Assembly: GCA_016869555.1 (NCBI GenBank)
Contig: VGDY01000004.1
Location: forward strand, 1-61,388
Reading direction: 5' to 3'
Length of the DNA: 61,388 nt
DNA from: Alphaproteobacteria bacterium
Lineage (GTDB): Bacteria > Pseudomonadota > Alphaproteobacteria > Rhizobiales > Beijerinckiaceae
A program made the translations under genes and the position numbers. A model generated the notes under the pieces. That model had not been told where the DNA came from, made no database searches, and saw only the letters and a program-made list of their open reading frames with translations. Below, in pieces: positions 45,713-54,782 of the stretch (positions are counted from its first letter, which is position 1; every line of letters begins with the position of its first letter).

Positions 45713-46522
45713 ATGACGCGCTCCAAATTTATGTTACTCGCGCCACTCGCCGCGCTGCTCGCCCAGGGCGTGTTTACGGAGTCGCTCGCCAAGAACGCGA
45801 GTTTCGCTTCCGCGGCCGTCAAGAGCGCGGCGTCCAGCGCCCGGCTGCTATCGGCCGGCCCGCCAGAGGGCGGCGCTTATCGCGCCGCCGTCGAGATCGC
45901 GCTCGATCCCGCGACGATCACCTATTGGCGTCAACCGGGCGAGGCCGGCTCGGCGCCGGCGTTCGACTTTTCGAAGTCCGTCAATGTCGCCGGGGTCGAA
46001 CCGTCATTTCCGGCGCCCAAACACATCGACGAGGCGGGGACCATCGTCGCCGGCTATGATTCGCGCGTCGTCCTGCCATTGAAGGTGACGCCGCGCGATC
46101 AGAATGCGCCAGTGACGCTCAATCTCGTGCTGGATTACGCGTCCTGCGGCAAAATCTGCCTGCCGGCGCGCGCCGATTTGTCTCTGGAGTTGCCGCGCGA
46201 GGGCGCCTCGCCGCATGCGGCGGCGATCGCTGACGCGGAACGGCTGGTGCCGAAAAAGCTCACCGCGGACGAAGCGAAAAAGCGCTTTGCGCTCTCGCGC
46301 AACGCCGCCGATGGATCGTGGCGGCTTCGCTATCTTGGACCCGGCAAGGCGAAGGACGTCTTCGCGGAAGCGAAGGAGCCGTTCTTCATTGAAAGCAGCC
46401 ACGCCGGAGAGGATTTCGAGCTTAAGCTCTTTTCGGGAGCCGCTCCGGCCAAGGCCGCCGACGCGACGCTGACGATCGTCACCGACAACGGCGCCTTCGA
46501 GGCTCCGGCGCGACTTGAGTGA
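45713..46522 (+). CDS. DsbD alpha-domain-like exported protein
   Basis: A 269-residue protein with a signal peptide (MLLAPLAALLAQGVFTESLA) and a domain like the periplasmic N-terminal part of DsbD/ScsB (DPATITYWRQPGEAGSAPAF, SRVVLPLKVTPRD, LDYASCGKICLPARADL). The CGKIC pair is the likely redox-active site. The membrane and thioredoxin domains of full-length DsbD are absent, so this is a stand-alone alpha domain. Some relatives protect against copper-induced disulfide damage; whether that holds here is unknown. Confidence 0.85.
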   Translation: MTRSKFMLLAPLAALLAQGVFTESLAKNASFASAAVKSAASSARLLSAGPPEGGAYRAAVEIALDPATITYWRQPGEAGSAPAFDFSKSVNVAGVEPSFPAPKHIDEAGTIVAGYDSRVVLPLKVTPRDQNAPVTLNLVLDYASCGKICLPARADLSLELPREGASPHAAAIADAERLVPKKLTADEAKKRFALSRNAADGSWRLRYLGPGKAKDVFAEAKEPFFIESSHAGEDFELKLFSGAAPAKAADATLTIVTDNGAFEAPARLE

Positions 46523-46543
46523 ACGCGCGCCGCGCGCCTCGCC

Positions 46544-47842
46544 CTACTCCACTTTCGCGTCGATCGGCGCTGCAGGCTCGTGATCGAGCTTCGGCGTGCG
46601 CTTGAACGTCGATTTGCGTCCACGCAAGGTCTGCAGGATTTTCGCGCCATTGGCGAAAGCGAGATAGATCATCAGCGGCGGAATCGACGCGACCGTCTTC
46701 AGATAATCGACGATGGTCCCGCGTCTAAGCGCGAGATAGGGTGGCAGCGTGATGCCAAGCGCCACCAGCGCCGTCATGATTCCGATGATCTCCAACACGT
46801 CTGCATAGGGCGCGAGAGAGCCATGCAAAAGCCCGCCAATGACAAAGGCGATGAATCCGATGGCGGCCGTGGGAAAGAAAATCTGATGGGCGATCAGCGA
46901 GATCGCCATCACGCGGCGCGTCAGGCTCCAAGGCGAACGCCAGATCGGCAGAACGGTTTTCTGCGCAACCTGCACGAAGCCGTTCGACCAACGCCTTTGC
47001 TGACGGCGGAAGTCGCGGATTCCTTCCGGCACCTGGCCGGGAATTGGCGGCTCGGACACAAACAGCCCATGCCATCCATTGAGCGCCGCGCGCACCGTGA
47101 GATCGAGGTCCTCGCACAGCGAATAGTCCGACCAGCCGCCGGCGTCGTCGATCGTTGCGCGCCGCCATATGCCGCCGGTGCCATTAAACTGGAAGAGCCA
47201 GCCGGCATGCGCGCGCGAGCGTTGCTCGACGAGATAATGTCCGTCCTGCACGAGACCCTGCGCGCGCGTCAGCCAGTTCTTTTCGAAATTCTGGAACTCG
47301 CAGCGCGACTGTACGAAGCCGACGCGATCGTCGGTCAGGAACAGCGGCACCGTTCGCCTGAGCCAATTGGGCGGCGGGCGGAAGTCGGCGTCGAGCATCG
47401 CCACGAAAGGTTCGTCGGTTATCGTGAGGCCGTGCGCGCAGGCGCCGGCCTTGAATCCCGAGCGGTCGGCGCGCCGCACATGGTCGATCACGGCGCCGCC
47501 GGCGCGAAGCTCCGCCGCCACCGCATCGGCGCGCGCGCTCGTCTCGTCGGTAGAATCATCAAGAAGCTGAATGCGCAGCTTTTCCTTGGGCCAGTCCAGA
47601 AGCGCGACGCAGCGCAACGATTGCTCGGTGACGAGCGGCTCGTTGAATACGGGGATTTGCAGCAACACCCTCGGCAAATCGCTGTCAGGCGTCGCGGGCG
47701 CTTCCGAATCGCGCACGCGCCGCAACTGGTCGTAAAGGAAGCGGCCGATAACGATGAGATAGCCGATCCCGATCGCCGCCAATATCGAAGCGCAGACAAT
47801 CACGACCGCGTCGACAAGGAATTGAAAAAGCCCCAGCACCAA
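46544..47842 (-). CDS. membrane glycosyltransferase family 2, cellulose-synthase-like
   Basis: A 432-residue processive-type glycosyltransferase. N-terminal helix, GT2 domain with QIPVFNEPLVTEQ, LLDDSTDET, MLDADFRPPP (DxD), FNGTGGIWRR, SLCEDLDLTVRA (ED) and RRQQRRWSNGF (QxxRW), then at least three C-terminal helices. Similar proteins make glucan or glycolipid heads. It is the last gene of the seven-gene lipid-like operon, five bases after the previous glycosyltransferase. Confidence 0.92.
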   Translation of the reverse strand: MVLGLFQFLVDAVVIVCASILAAIGIGYLIVIGRFLYDQLRRVRDSEAPATPDSDLPRVLLQIPVFNEPLVTEQSLRCVALLDWPKEKLRIQLLDDSTDETSARADAVAAELRAGGAVIDHVRRADRSGFKAGACAHGLTITDEPFVAMLDADFRPPPNWLRRTVPLFLTDDRVGFVQSRCEFQNFEKNWLTRAQGLVQDGHYLVEQRSRAHAGWLFQFNGTGGIWRRATIDDAGGWSDYSLCEDLDLTVRAALNGWHGLFVSEPPIPGQVPEGIRDFRRQQRRWSNGFVQVAQKTVLPIWRSPWSLTRRVMAISLIAHQIFFPTAAIGFIAFVIGGLLHGSLAPYADVLEIIGIMTALVALGITLPPYLALRRGTIVDYLKTVASIPPLMIYLAFANGAKILQTLRGRKSTFKRTPKLDHEPAAPIDAKVE

Positions 47843-47847
47843 ACGGC

Positions 47848-49008
47848 CTATCCTTCTTCATGCGGAACCGGCGCAGGCCTCGCCCCCGCGCGCGCGTTCA
47901 CGCTGTTCGTCGCCCAGACCACGCGGTCGGTGAGCCAGGCGTTCAACCAGACCGCCAGCATTGTCGCCTCGCGAACCACGAACACCGCCGGGGCGACCCA
48001 GGATAACTGCCATCCTTTTGCCATATAAAGCAATGTCTCGACCACAAACCACAGGAAAAGCGTCGCGAACGCCGCAACGGCGGGGTCGAAGCCGACGAGC
48101 GGCGCCGCCAGCGCCGAAGCGATAACCGCTGGAAGCGCTTGGCATATTGGCTCGGCCAAGAAGGAAATGATTTCGTCGTTGCGGCGAATGACCATCCAAC
48201 GCAATTGCCGGTGATAGACGTCCGCAAATTTGCGAGCGCCAAGCTCCTGCCGGACGGGTCTATGGGAGAAAACCGGCCGCTTGCCGATCCGTCGCATCGC
48301 CTTGGCCAAGGCGTTGTCTTCGCCGACCGTGTGCGAGATCGCGTCGAAGCCCCCCGCGCGCATAAAGTCGGAGCGCCTGAACAGCATGATTTTTCCGACG
48401 CCATGTCCCTGGCCCAACGCCGAGGCGAGAAACAATATGCGGGCATGCGGTCCGTTGATGATCGCGGCTTCGACATGGGCGGCGAAATTTTCGAGCCGCG
48501 CGCAATAGGGAATGGCGCAGACCAGCCCGACGTCAGCCGTCAGATGCCGGATATGCTGCGCCAGCGCATCCGGCTCGAGCAGCACATTCGCGTCCTTCAT
48601 AAAAATGACGTCATGCGTCGCCTGCATGAAAGGCGCGTAAAGATTATCCACCTTGGGACTTACGGCGAATTTCGCCGTCGAAAGAAGAACGCGCGAAGGA
48701 ACGTTTGGATGACGCGCGAGAATGTCGCGCATGCGCCGGACCGCAGGCGCATCGAGATCGGTCGCCGACACCGTCACATCGAAGTCGCGATAGCGCTGCG
48801 TCAGCGCGGACTCCTGCGTGCGGTCGAACGTCTCTTCGAGCAATTTTACCGGAAGAACCACTGAGACCGGCGGCTGGTCTTGCCGGGTCGCGCGGCGGGC
48901 GACGATCCAGGGTTGGACGAGCGTCCCTGCCACGGAGACGAAAAGCAGTCCTACCGCGATGATCCAGTAGACGCCCGCGACCCAGGAGAGAAGAGTCAGG
49001 AGCGTCAC
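47848..49008 (-). CDS. GT21-like (ceramide glucosyltransferase-type) glycosyltransferase
   Basis: A 386-residue membrane glycosyltransferase. An N-terminal helix precedes the catalytic domain (PPVSVVLPVKLLEE, FMKDANVLLEPDALAQH, GHGVGKIMLFRRSDFMRAGG, VGEDNALAKAMRRIGK and HRQLRWMVIRR), the last resembling the QxxRW of GT21 enzymes that glucosylate ceramide or similar lipids. Two to three C-terminal helices follow. This supports a lipid acceptor for the operon product. Its start overlaps the SDR stop by four bases. Confidence 0.88.
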   Translation of the reverse strand: MTLLTLLSWVAGVYWIIAVGLLFVSVAGTLVQPWIVARRATRQDQPPVSVVLPVKLLEETFDRTQESALTQRYRDFDVTVSATDLDAPAVRRMRDILARHPNVPSRVLLSTAKFAVSPKVDNLYAPFMQATHDVIFMKDANVLLEPDALAQHIRHLTADVGLVCAIPYCARLENFAAHVEAAIINGPHARILFLASALGQGHGVGKIMLFRRSDFMRAGGFDAISHTVGEDNALAKAMRRIGKRPVFSHRPVRQELGARKFADVYHRQLRWMVIRRNDEIISFLAEPICQALPAVIASALAAPLVGFDPAVAAFATLFLWFVVETLLYMAKGWQLSWVAPAVFVVREATMLAVWLNAWLTDRVVWATNSVNARAGARPAPVPHEEG

Positions 49009-49862
49009 GAAAGCTCTCGTTCCGGCGTTTCCGGCACGTCCACATGGAAACGCCGCATGACTCCGTCGACGACAGCAGGCGGCAACAGCGCGAAGAACCG
49101 CATCGCCGCATAGATGAACAGCGGAAAGGCGATCACGGGCCGGCGTCGCTCCAGCCCGCGCTTGATTATCAGGGCGGCGCGCTGGTCAGATACGGCGCCG
49201 GGCTGCCACGCCTTAAGCGCTGCAGTCATTGGAGTCTTGACGAAGCCCGGCACGATCAGACTCACGGAAACGCCGTGCGGCGCCAGCGCCCCGCGCAGCG
49301 AATCCGCCCACATATGCGTAGCGGCCTTCGCGGCGCAATATGCCGGCGAATAGGGAAGGCTGCGCACCCCGGCCATCGAGCCGACGATGGCGATCCTGCC
49401 GCTCTTGCGCGCGCACATCGGCGCGATGGCGGGCTCGACGGTGTTGAAGACCCCGGCGACATTGATCGCGAACATGGCGCGCACCGCTTCGGGCGTTTCG
49501 ACAATCTGGCCGGGCGACAACCCGGTCGAAACGCCGGCGTTGGCGACGAGAATGTCGAGGGGGCGTTTCTCCTGCGCGGCTTCAATGATGCGCGCCATCG
49601 CTTCGCGATCCCGCACGTCCGCGACGTAAGTCTCTGCCTCTTCCGCCCCGGCCGCGAGACAAGCGTTTGCAGCCGCTCCAAGCCGCTCCGCGTCACGCCC
49701 GAGCAAGACAAGGCTCGCGCCTTCGCGCGCATAAGCGAGCGCCAAGGCGCGCCCGATGCCGCTCGACGCCCCCGTGATGAGGACGCGCGCGGTATTTCCG
49801 CCTTGTGGGGCGAGGTCGGCCGTTGAAGGCGACCCCGCGGGCATGTCGTCCTTGATACCCAT
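49005..49862 (-). CDS. short-chain dehydrogenase/reductase
   Basis: A 285-residue classical SDR with the cofactor motif TGASSGIGRALA, NAG in LVANAGVSTG, and the catalytic Ser-Tyr-Lys (GSMAGVRSLPYSPAYCAAK). The C-terminal extension has a hydrophobic stretch (FPLFIYAAMRFFALLPPAVV), so it may sit on the membrane. In this operon it is the likely beta-ketoacyl reductase. Confidence 0.92.
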   Translation of the reverse strand: MGIKDDMPAGSPSTADLAPQGGNTARVLITGASSGIGRALALAYAREGASLVLLGRDAERLGAAANACLAAGAEEAETYVADVRDREAMARIIEAAQEKRPLDILVANAGVSTGLSPGQIVETPEAVRAMFAINVAGVFNTVEPAIAPMCARKSGRIAIVGSMAGVRSLPYSPAYCAAKAATHMWADSLRGALAPHGVSVSLIVPGFVKTPMTAALKAWQPGAVSDQRAALIIKRGLERRRPVIAFPLFIYAAMRFFALLPPAVVDGVMRRFHVDVPETPERELS

Positions 49863-49865
49863 GCT

Positions 49866-50309
49866 TTACCTCGCCTCGGACGGCTTCGCCGACCGACCCT
49901 CTCCCTCTACGAGAGGACGAAAACGCAGAGTCGCCTCGCCGATTATGCCGGGCGCCCGCGCCGCGCCATAGGCGATGAGGCGGACGAAAATCTCATTCTC
50001 GGTCGCGCGCAACACGCGTCCCGACAGCTTGACGGTCTCCCCGCGCAGGATCGGTTGCACGAATTTTCCGGCAAGCGAAGAAATGACGAGGTCGCCGCGC
50101 CATGCTCTCAGCATCGGCTCGAAAGCGGCGAGGAGCTTCATGCCATGCACCGGCGGCGCGGCGAGTCCGATCGCCGCCGCCACCGCATCGTCGAGATGCA
50201 AAGGATTGGCGTCGCCCGAAACCTCGGCGTAGCGCGCCAGCGACGGCGCGTCGAAGGGACCGATGATCCTTTCGGGCAGCGTGTCGCCGACCTTGATGTC
50301 GCCGCTCAT
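49866..50309 (-). CDS. MaoC-like hot-dog dehydratase
   Basis: A 147-residue protein with the MaoC/R-hydratase pattern: ARYAEVSGDANPLHLDD carries the Asp/His catalytic pair, followed by APPVHGMKLLAAF. The likely reaction is hydration or dehydration of a beta-hydroxyacyl thioester. It overlaps the other hot-dog gene by four bases; the two may form a heterodimer. Confidence 0.9.
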   Translation of the reverse strand: MSGDIKVGDTLPERIIGPFDAPSLARYAEVSGDANPLHLDDAVAAAIGLAAPPVHGMKLLAAFEPMLRAWRGDLVISSLAGKFVQPILRGETVKLSGRVLRATENEIFVRLIAYGAARAPGIIGEATLRFRPLVEGEGRSAKPSEAR

Positions 50310-50701
50310 GACGCGCTCCCGAATCCGGCGCGCGGCGCCAGCCGCAGCAGCGTTTCGATTCGCGCGCAGCTTTCGCCGCCGGGCGTCGCGACGGTCGCCG
50401 CCATGAGCAGTCGCGGCGGGGTTTCCTCGCGGCTCATGGTGACGCGCAAATCATAGCTCTCTCCGGCGACGAGCGGCAGGTCATAGGAGAAGCTCTGCGA
50501 CTCATGCACGGGCACGACGTCGAGTTCGGCGCAAAGGTCGCGCACCACTGAAAAAAGCGAGGGCTCGGCAAGCCAGACGGCGGGATAGGCGAGCGGCACG
50601 CTCGCCTCGTCGCCGCCCGTTTCCCGCGCATAGGCCGCGACGCGCGCAGGATCGACGCGCAGGCGGAAAGGCCCGAGGGCGAGCGGCGGCTCAAGGAGCA
50701 T
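50306..50701 (-). CDS. FAS1-like/MaoC N-terminal hot-dog dehydratase subunit
   Basis: A 131-residue protein of the hot-dog fold, resembling the substrate-binding half of two-subunit dehydratases (DPARVAAYARETGGDE, PLAYPAVWLAEP, HESQSFSYDLPLVAGE). It lacks the Asp/His catalytic pair, which the downstream MaoC-like protein has. Its start lies 11 bases inside the ketosynthase gene. Confidence 0.82.
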   Translation of the reverse strand: MLLEPPLALGPFRLRVDPARVAAYARETGGDEASVPLAYPAVWLAEPSLFSVVRDLCAELDVVPVHESQSFSYDLPLVAGESYDLRVTMSREETPPRLLMAATVATPGGESCARIETLLRLAPRAGFGSAS

Positions 50702-51926
50702 GACGAACGATCAGCACGGCGTTGATCCCTCCAAAAGCGAAAGAGTTCGACATTGCCGCATCGATTTTGTGCTGGCGCGCGGCGTTGGGAACAACGTCGA
50801 GCGGGCATTTGGGATCGCGTTCCAGGAAGTTGATCGTCGGCGGCGCGATTTGTTCGCGAAGCGCCTTAATGGTGATGACGAGTTCCAGGCCGCCGCTCGC
50901 ACCGAGCGCGTGACCGTGAATCGGCTTCGTCGACGACACCGGAACCGCGCGCCCATAGTCGCCAAAGACGCGCAAAATCGCCTCGGCTTCGGTGATGTCA
51001 TTGGCGTGCGTCGCGGTGCCATGCGCGTTCACATAGTGAATCTGCTGCGGCTCCATTTCCGCATCTTCAAGCGCCAGAGCGATCGAACTCGACGCGCCTT
51101 GGAGATCGGGACGGACCGGGTCCTTGGCGTCGCTCGTGGTGCCGTAGCCGGCGAGTTCGCACAAGGGTTCGTGCCCCCGCGCCCGCGCCGATTCCGCCGT
51201 TTCGAGGATAAAGACCGCCGCGCCCTCGCCAAGCGACATGCCGTTGCGGCCCTTCGAGAAAGGACGACATAGATTCGGCGACAAGACGCGAAGGCCCTCC
51301 CACGCCCGGATCGTTGCATTGATGACGCAGGCTTCAGCGCCGCCGACGATCGCCTTGTCGACGAGGCCTTGTCGGATCATCTGCATGCCGAGACCGATCG
51401 ACTGCGTCGCCGACGAGCAGGCGCTGCCGATCGCAAACGTCGGGCCGAGGCAGGAATAGCGCATGCCGATCGTCGCGGGCGCGGCGCTCGGGATGAGCTT
51501 CGGGACGCTCAACATCTCGGGCCTCGTCCCCTCGACATAATAGCGGTAGATGCCGTCTTCGATCGTCGTCATTCCGCCGATGCCTGACCCGATAATGACG
51601 GCCGTTCGGGGCCCGGCAATGTCTTTCCGCTTGAACCCCGCCTGCGCCATCGCTTCGTCGGCGGCGACGATGCAAAACTGCGTGAAGGGATCACAGAAGG
51701 GGAGCACATTGGCTTCGATGTGTTCGGCCGGATCGAAGCCGGGCACCTGCGCCGCGATCTTGATGCGGCCGTCGTAGGGGCGTTCGGTTTTGAGCGGCCG
51801 AATCTGGCCGACGCCGTCGCGCGCCGCTTCCCAGAGCTTTTGCGCGCCGACGCCCGAGGCGCAGACCGCGCCCATGCCGGAAATGACGACGCGTCGCCCC
51901 TGGGGGCGCGCCGGCGAGAACGCCAT
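50691..51926 (-). CDS. beta-ketoacyl-ACP synthase II family protein
   Basis: A 411-residue condensing enzyme of the FabF/type II PKS ketosynthase family. The active site triad is Cys170 (GSACSSATQ), His302 (NAHGTATHAND) and His339 (KPIHGHALGASG). It starts at 51926, directly after the ACP stop. It is not next to fabD/fabG/acpP housekeeping genes, so a role in a special acyl chain is likely. No chain-length-factor partner is visible. Confidence 0.93.
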   Translation of the reverse strand: MAFSPARPQGRRVVISGMGAVCASGVGAQKLWEAARDGVGQIRPLKTERPYDGRIKIAAQVPGFDPAEHIEANVLPFCDPFTQFCIVAADEAMAQAGFKRKDIAGPRTAVIIGSGIGGMTTIEDGIYRYYVEGTRPEMLSVPKLIPSAAPATIGMRYSCLGPTFAIGSACSSATQSIGLGMQMIRQGLVDKAIVGGAEACVINATIRAWEGLRVLSPNLCRPFSKGRNGMSLGEGAAVFILETAESARARGHEPLCELAGYGTTSDAKDPVRPDLQGASSSIALALEDAEMEPQQIHYVNAHGTATHANDITEAEAILRVFGDYGRAVPVSSTKPIHGHALGASGGLELVITIKALREQIAPPTINFLERDPKCPLDVVPNAARQHKIDAAMSNSFAFGGINAVLIVRHAP

Positions 51927-52202
51927 TTACTGCTTCTCGCGCTCTTTCTGAATATGGTCCGCGATCGCTTCGATCAAACTCTTCACGTCCTTGGCTTCCT
52001 GCAGCGATCCGTCCATCGGGATGTAGACGTTGAACTTCTCTTCGAGCGCCGTGAGAATCATGACGATGTCCACGGATTTGAGGTCGAGACTCTCGATCGA
52101 CGTGTCGGGAGTGATCTTGCTTCGGTCGACCATGCCTTCCGACGCGATCACCTCTACGATCTCGTCGACGAGCTGGCTCTTATCCTGCGCATTGTCTGTC
52201 AC
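51927..52202 (-). CDS. acyl carrier protein
   Basis: A 91-residue ACP starting at GTG 52202 after GGAGGGGACTC; the open frame goes on upstream but not usefully. The phosphopantetheine serine is Ser43 in SLDLKSVDIVMIL. It is the first gene of the operon and the carrier on which the following ketosynthase, reductase and dehydratases would act. Differs from housekeeping AcpP (DSLD motif is LDLKS here). Confidence 0.9.
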   Translation of the reverse strand: MTDNAQDKSQLVDEIVEVIASEGMVDRSKITPDTSIESLDLKSVDIVMILTALEEKFNVYIPMDGSLQEAKDVKSLIEAIADHIQKEREKQ

Positions 52203-52497
52203 GAGTCCCCTCCGTTTCACGGTTTTGCGCCACCACGCGACAGCGCACGCGGCGCTCTGTCGCGGCGACGCCGATCCGACGCCTCTCATCGGGCCGCACG
52301 GCCGGACCGCCCGCCTAGACTCCCGGCTCTTCCGCCCCGCCCTCCCGCGCCGCTCGCCCGCCCGAAGCGCGATCGGCACTGGTTAAGGCGTTTGGCCCGG
52401 AAAATAAAGCCCGCTCCGCAACCAGCGGATTTGCAGTGGCCCGGCGGACGGGTTCATGCGAAAAGGCCGCGCGAAACAATGGAGGGCGACAGCGAAC

Positions 52498-54363
52498 ATG
52501 ACGGGACAGGAGACGGCGCTGGCGGGTGCTTTTCCACAGGCTACGGAAGCCCAATGGCGCATTCTCGTCGATCGCGCGCTCAAAGGCGCGTCCTTCGAAA
52601 CGCTCGTCTCCAAGACCTATGACGGTCTTTCCGTCGCGCCGCTCTATGCCCACGCCGCAGCTTCGCCCGTCCCGGCCCTGCGCAAGAACCCCGGCCGCTG
52701 GGCCATTCTCGCGCGCGTCGACGCGGCTGACGCCGACGCCGCCAACCGCCTCGCGTTGCAGGACCTCGATGGCGGCGCCGACGGGCTGCACCTTGTCTTC
52801 GCCGGTTCGATCGGCGCCTATGGCGGGGGTCTGGTCGGCGACGACGCTGACACGATCGCCCATCTGCTCGCCAATATTCGCCTCGACTACGGCATTCCGG
52901 TCACGCTCGACTATTCGCCGCGCGCGCCAGGGGCCGCCGAGGCGCTCATGCGGTTCATCGACCGCCAGCATATCGAACCCTCGATCACCCGGGTGTCGAT
53001 GGGTTTCGATCCGCTCGGGGCGCAGGCGCGGCACGGATTCGCCGCGCAGCCCTGGCCGCAGGCCGCCAAAAGCTTTGCGCGAGACGTGAAGGCCGCCGCC
53101 GATGCGGGCTTCATCTACGCCACGGCGGTCGCCGACGCGCGGGTCGTGCATGCGGCCGGGGGGACCGAGTCGCAGGAGCTTGCCTTCGCGCTTGCCTCGG
53201 CGCTCGCCTATCTACGGGCGCTGGCGGAGTCCGGCGTCGACCTCGACGCCGCGCGCGGCCTGATCGCCTTCCGTTTCAGCGCCGACGCCGACGAATTGCT
53301 TGGCGTCGCCAAGTTTCGGGCGGCCCGGCGCCTCTGGGCGCGGGTCGAAGAGGCCTGCGGCCTCTCTCCGAAGCCGGCGCTGGTTTTTGCCGAGACGGCC
53401 TGGCGGATGATGTCGCGTCGCGACCCTTGGAACAATATTCTGCGCGGGACGCTCGCCGCCTTCTCGGCGGCGGTCGGCGGCGCCGACGCCGTCTCCGTGC
53501 TGCCCTTCACGCAGGCGTTGGGCGCTCCCGACGAATTCGCCCGACGGCTGGCCCGCGACACTCAGCTTGTTTTACAGGACGAGGCCCATATCGACGCTGT
53601 CGACGATCCGACCAATGGCGCCGGCGGCTTCGAGGCGCTGACCGACGCGCTGTGCCAGCGGGCGTGGACGCTGTTTCAAGAGATCGAAGCCGAAGGCGGG
53701 CTCCCCCGGTCGCTGGAGACGGGAGCCTTCCAGGCGCGCGTCGCCGAGGCCGCGAAACTGCGGGCGAAGAATATGGCCCGCGCCAAGGACAAGCTGATCG
53801 GCGCGAACCAATTCCCCGACATTCACGAAGGCGCGCTTGAGGTTCTCGCGCCCTATGACGCCTCGTCCGAGAGCGTCGAGCCGCCGGCGCGCGCGCTAAA
53901 GAGCCCTGCGCTCGCGCCGCATCGGCTCGCCGAACCGTTTGAGCGGCTGCGCGAGGAGTCAGACGCCCATCTGGCGGCGTCGGGCCATCGACCCAAGGTT
54001 TTCCTGGCGAATCTCGGCTCGGTCTCCGCCTTCACGGCGCGGGCGAATTTCGCCAAGAATTTTTTCGAGGCCGGCGGCGTCGAGGCCGTTTTTGGCCCGG
54101 AAACCGAATCGACGACTGAAATCGTCGACGCTTACCGGGAGTCTGGCGCCAAACTCGCTTGCATCTGCTCATCCGACAGGGTCTATGGAGACGCCGCGGA
54201 GACGGCGGCGCTGGCGCTCAGGAGCGCGGGCGCAGGGCTTTACCTCGCCGGCCGGCCGGGGGAACTTGAGGAACGTCTGCGCCATGCCGGCGTGACGGCG
54301 TTCATCTATGCAGGCTGCGACATGTATGGCGCGCTGCGAGGCGCGCTTTCGGAGGCCAAATGA
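52498..54363 (+). CDS. mutA: methylmalonyl-CoA mutase small (beta) subunit
   Basis: A 621-residue non-catalytic subunit of adenosylcobalamin-dependent methylmalonyl-CoA mutase, which in serine-cycle methylotrophs links the ethylmalonyl-CoA pathway to succinyl-CoA. Start 52498 (MTGQETALAGAFPQAT) follows GGAGGG; 52456 is another possibility. The TIM-barrel part is visible (DGGADGLHLVFAGSIGAYG, ITRVSMGFDPLGA, FVETAWRMM-like FAETAWRMMSRRDPWNN). The C-terminal cobalamin-fold part lacks the DxHxxG motif, as expected for the beta subunit. mutB is not adjacent, as in Methylobacterium. Overlaps the next gene by four bases. Confidence 0.93.
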   Translation: MTGQETALAGAFPQATEAQWRILVDRALKGASFETLVSKTYDGLSVAPLYAHAAASPVPALRKNPGRWAILARVDAADADAANRLALQDLDGGADGLHLVFAGSIGAYGGGLVGDDADTIAHLLANIRLDYGIPVTLDYSPRAPGAAEALMRFIDRQHIEPSITRVSMGFDPLGAQARHGFAAQPWPQAAKSFARDVKAAADAGFIYATAVADARVVHAAGGTESQELAFALASALAYLRALAESGVDLDAARGLIAFRFSADADELLGVAKFRAARRLWARVEEACGLSPKPALVFAETAWRMMSRRDPWNNILRGTLAAFSAAVGGADAVSVLPFTQALGAPDEFARRLARDTQLVLQDEAHIDAVDDPTNGAGGFEALTDALCQRAWTLFQEIEAEGGLPRSLETGAFQARVAEAAKLRAKNMARAKDKLIGANQFPDIHEGALEVLAPYDASSESVEPPARALKSPALAPHRLAEPFERLREESDAHLAASGHRPKVFLANLGSVSAFTARANFAKNFFEAGGVEAVFGPETESTTEIVDAYRESGAKLACICSSDRVYGDAAETAALALRSAGAGLYLAGRPGELEERLRHAGVTAFIYAGCDMYGALRGALSEAK

Positions 54364-54773
54364 GGATTCTAACGTTGGCGCTTGCCGCCTGCGTCGCGGC
54401 TGGGGGGGCTTACGCCAAACAACCGCACGGCCAAAAGGCCAAGCCGGAGAACGAACAGACGCTGTCGGGCCCGGTCAGCGATACGAACGGCCGATGGAGC
54501 ATCGAAGCCGCGACGACGGTCGGCGAGTGTCAGCTCCTCATCCCGCCGTCCGTCGACATCATCGACAATAAGATCGCCGCGCCGTCCGGCGCCGCTTGGG
54601 GTTATGTCGACGAAGGAGGGACGATCGTCGCGAGATTCACCGGCCAGGGCGAGCGCGTCGCGCGTTTTCATGGAACGCTGCGCAATGGCAAGGGCGCCGG
54701 CGCATGGTCGTCGTCGACCGACCTATGCGGCGGCACCTGGCGCGCAACGCGTAGCGCCGCCGCAGGGCAATAG
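54360..54773 (+). CDS. hypothetical secreted protein coupled to mutA
   Basis: A 137-residue protein starting inside the mutA stop (ATGA). A signal peptide (MRILTLALAACVAAGGAYA) leads a mature part of about 118 residues with two cysteines (VGECQLLIP, TDLCGGTW) that could be disulfide-linked. No family recognised. Export makes a direct role in the mutase unlikely. Confidence 0.7.
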   Translation: MRILTLALAACVAAGGAYAKQPHGQKAKPENEQTLSGPVSDTNGRWSIEAATTVGECQLLIPPSVDIIDNKIAAPSGAAWGYVDEGGTIVARFTGQGERVARFHGTLRNGKGAGAWSSSTDLCGGTWRATRSAAAGQ

Positions 54774-54782
54774 GCGCCGCCG

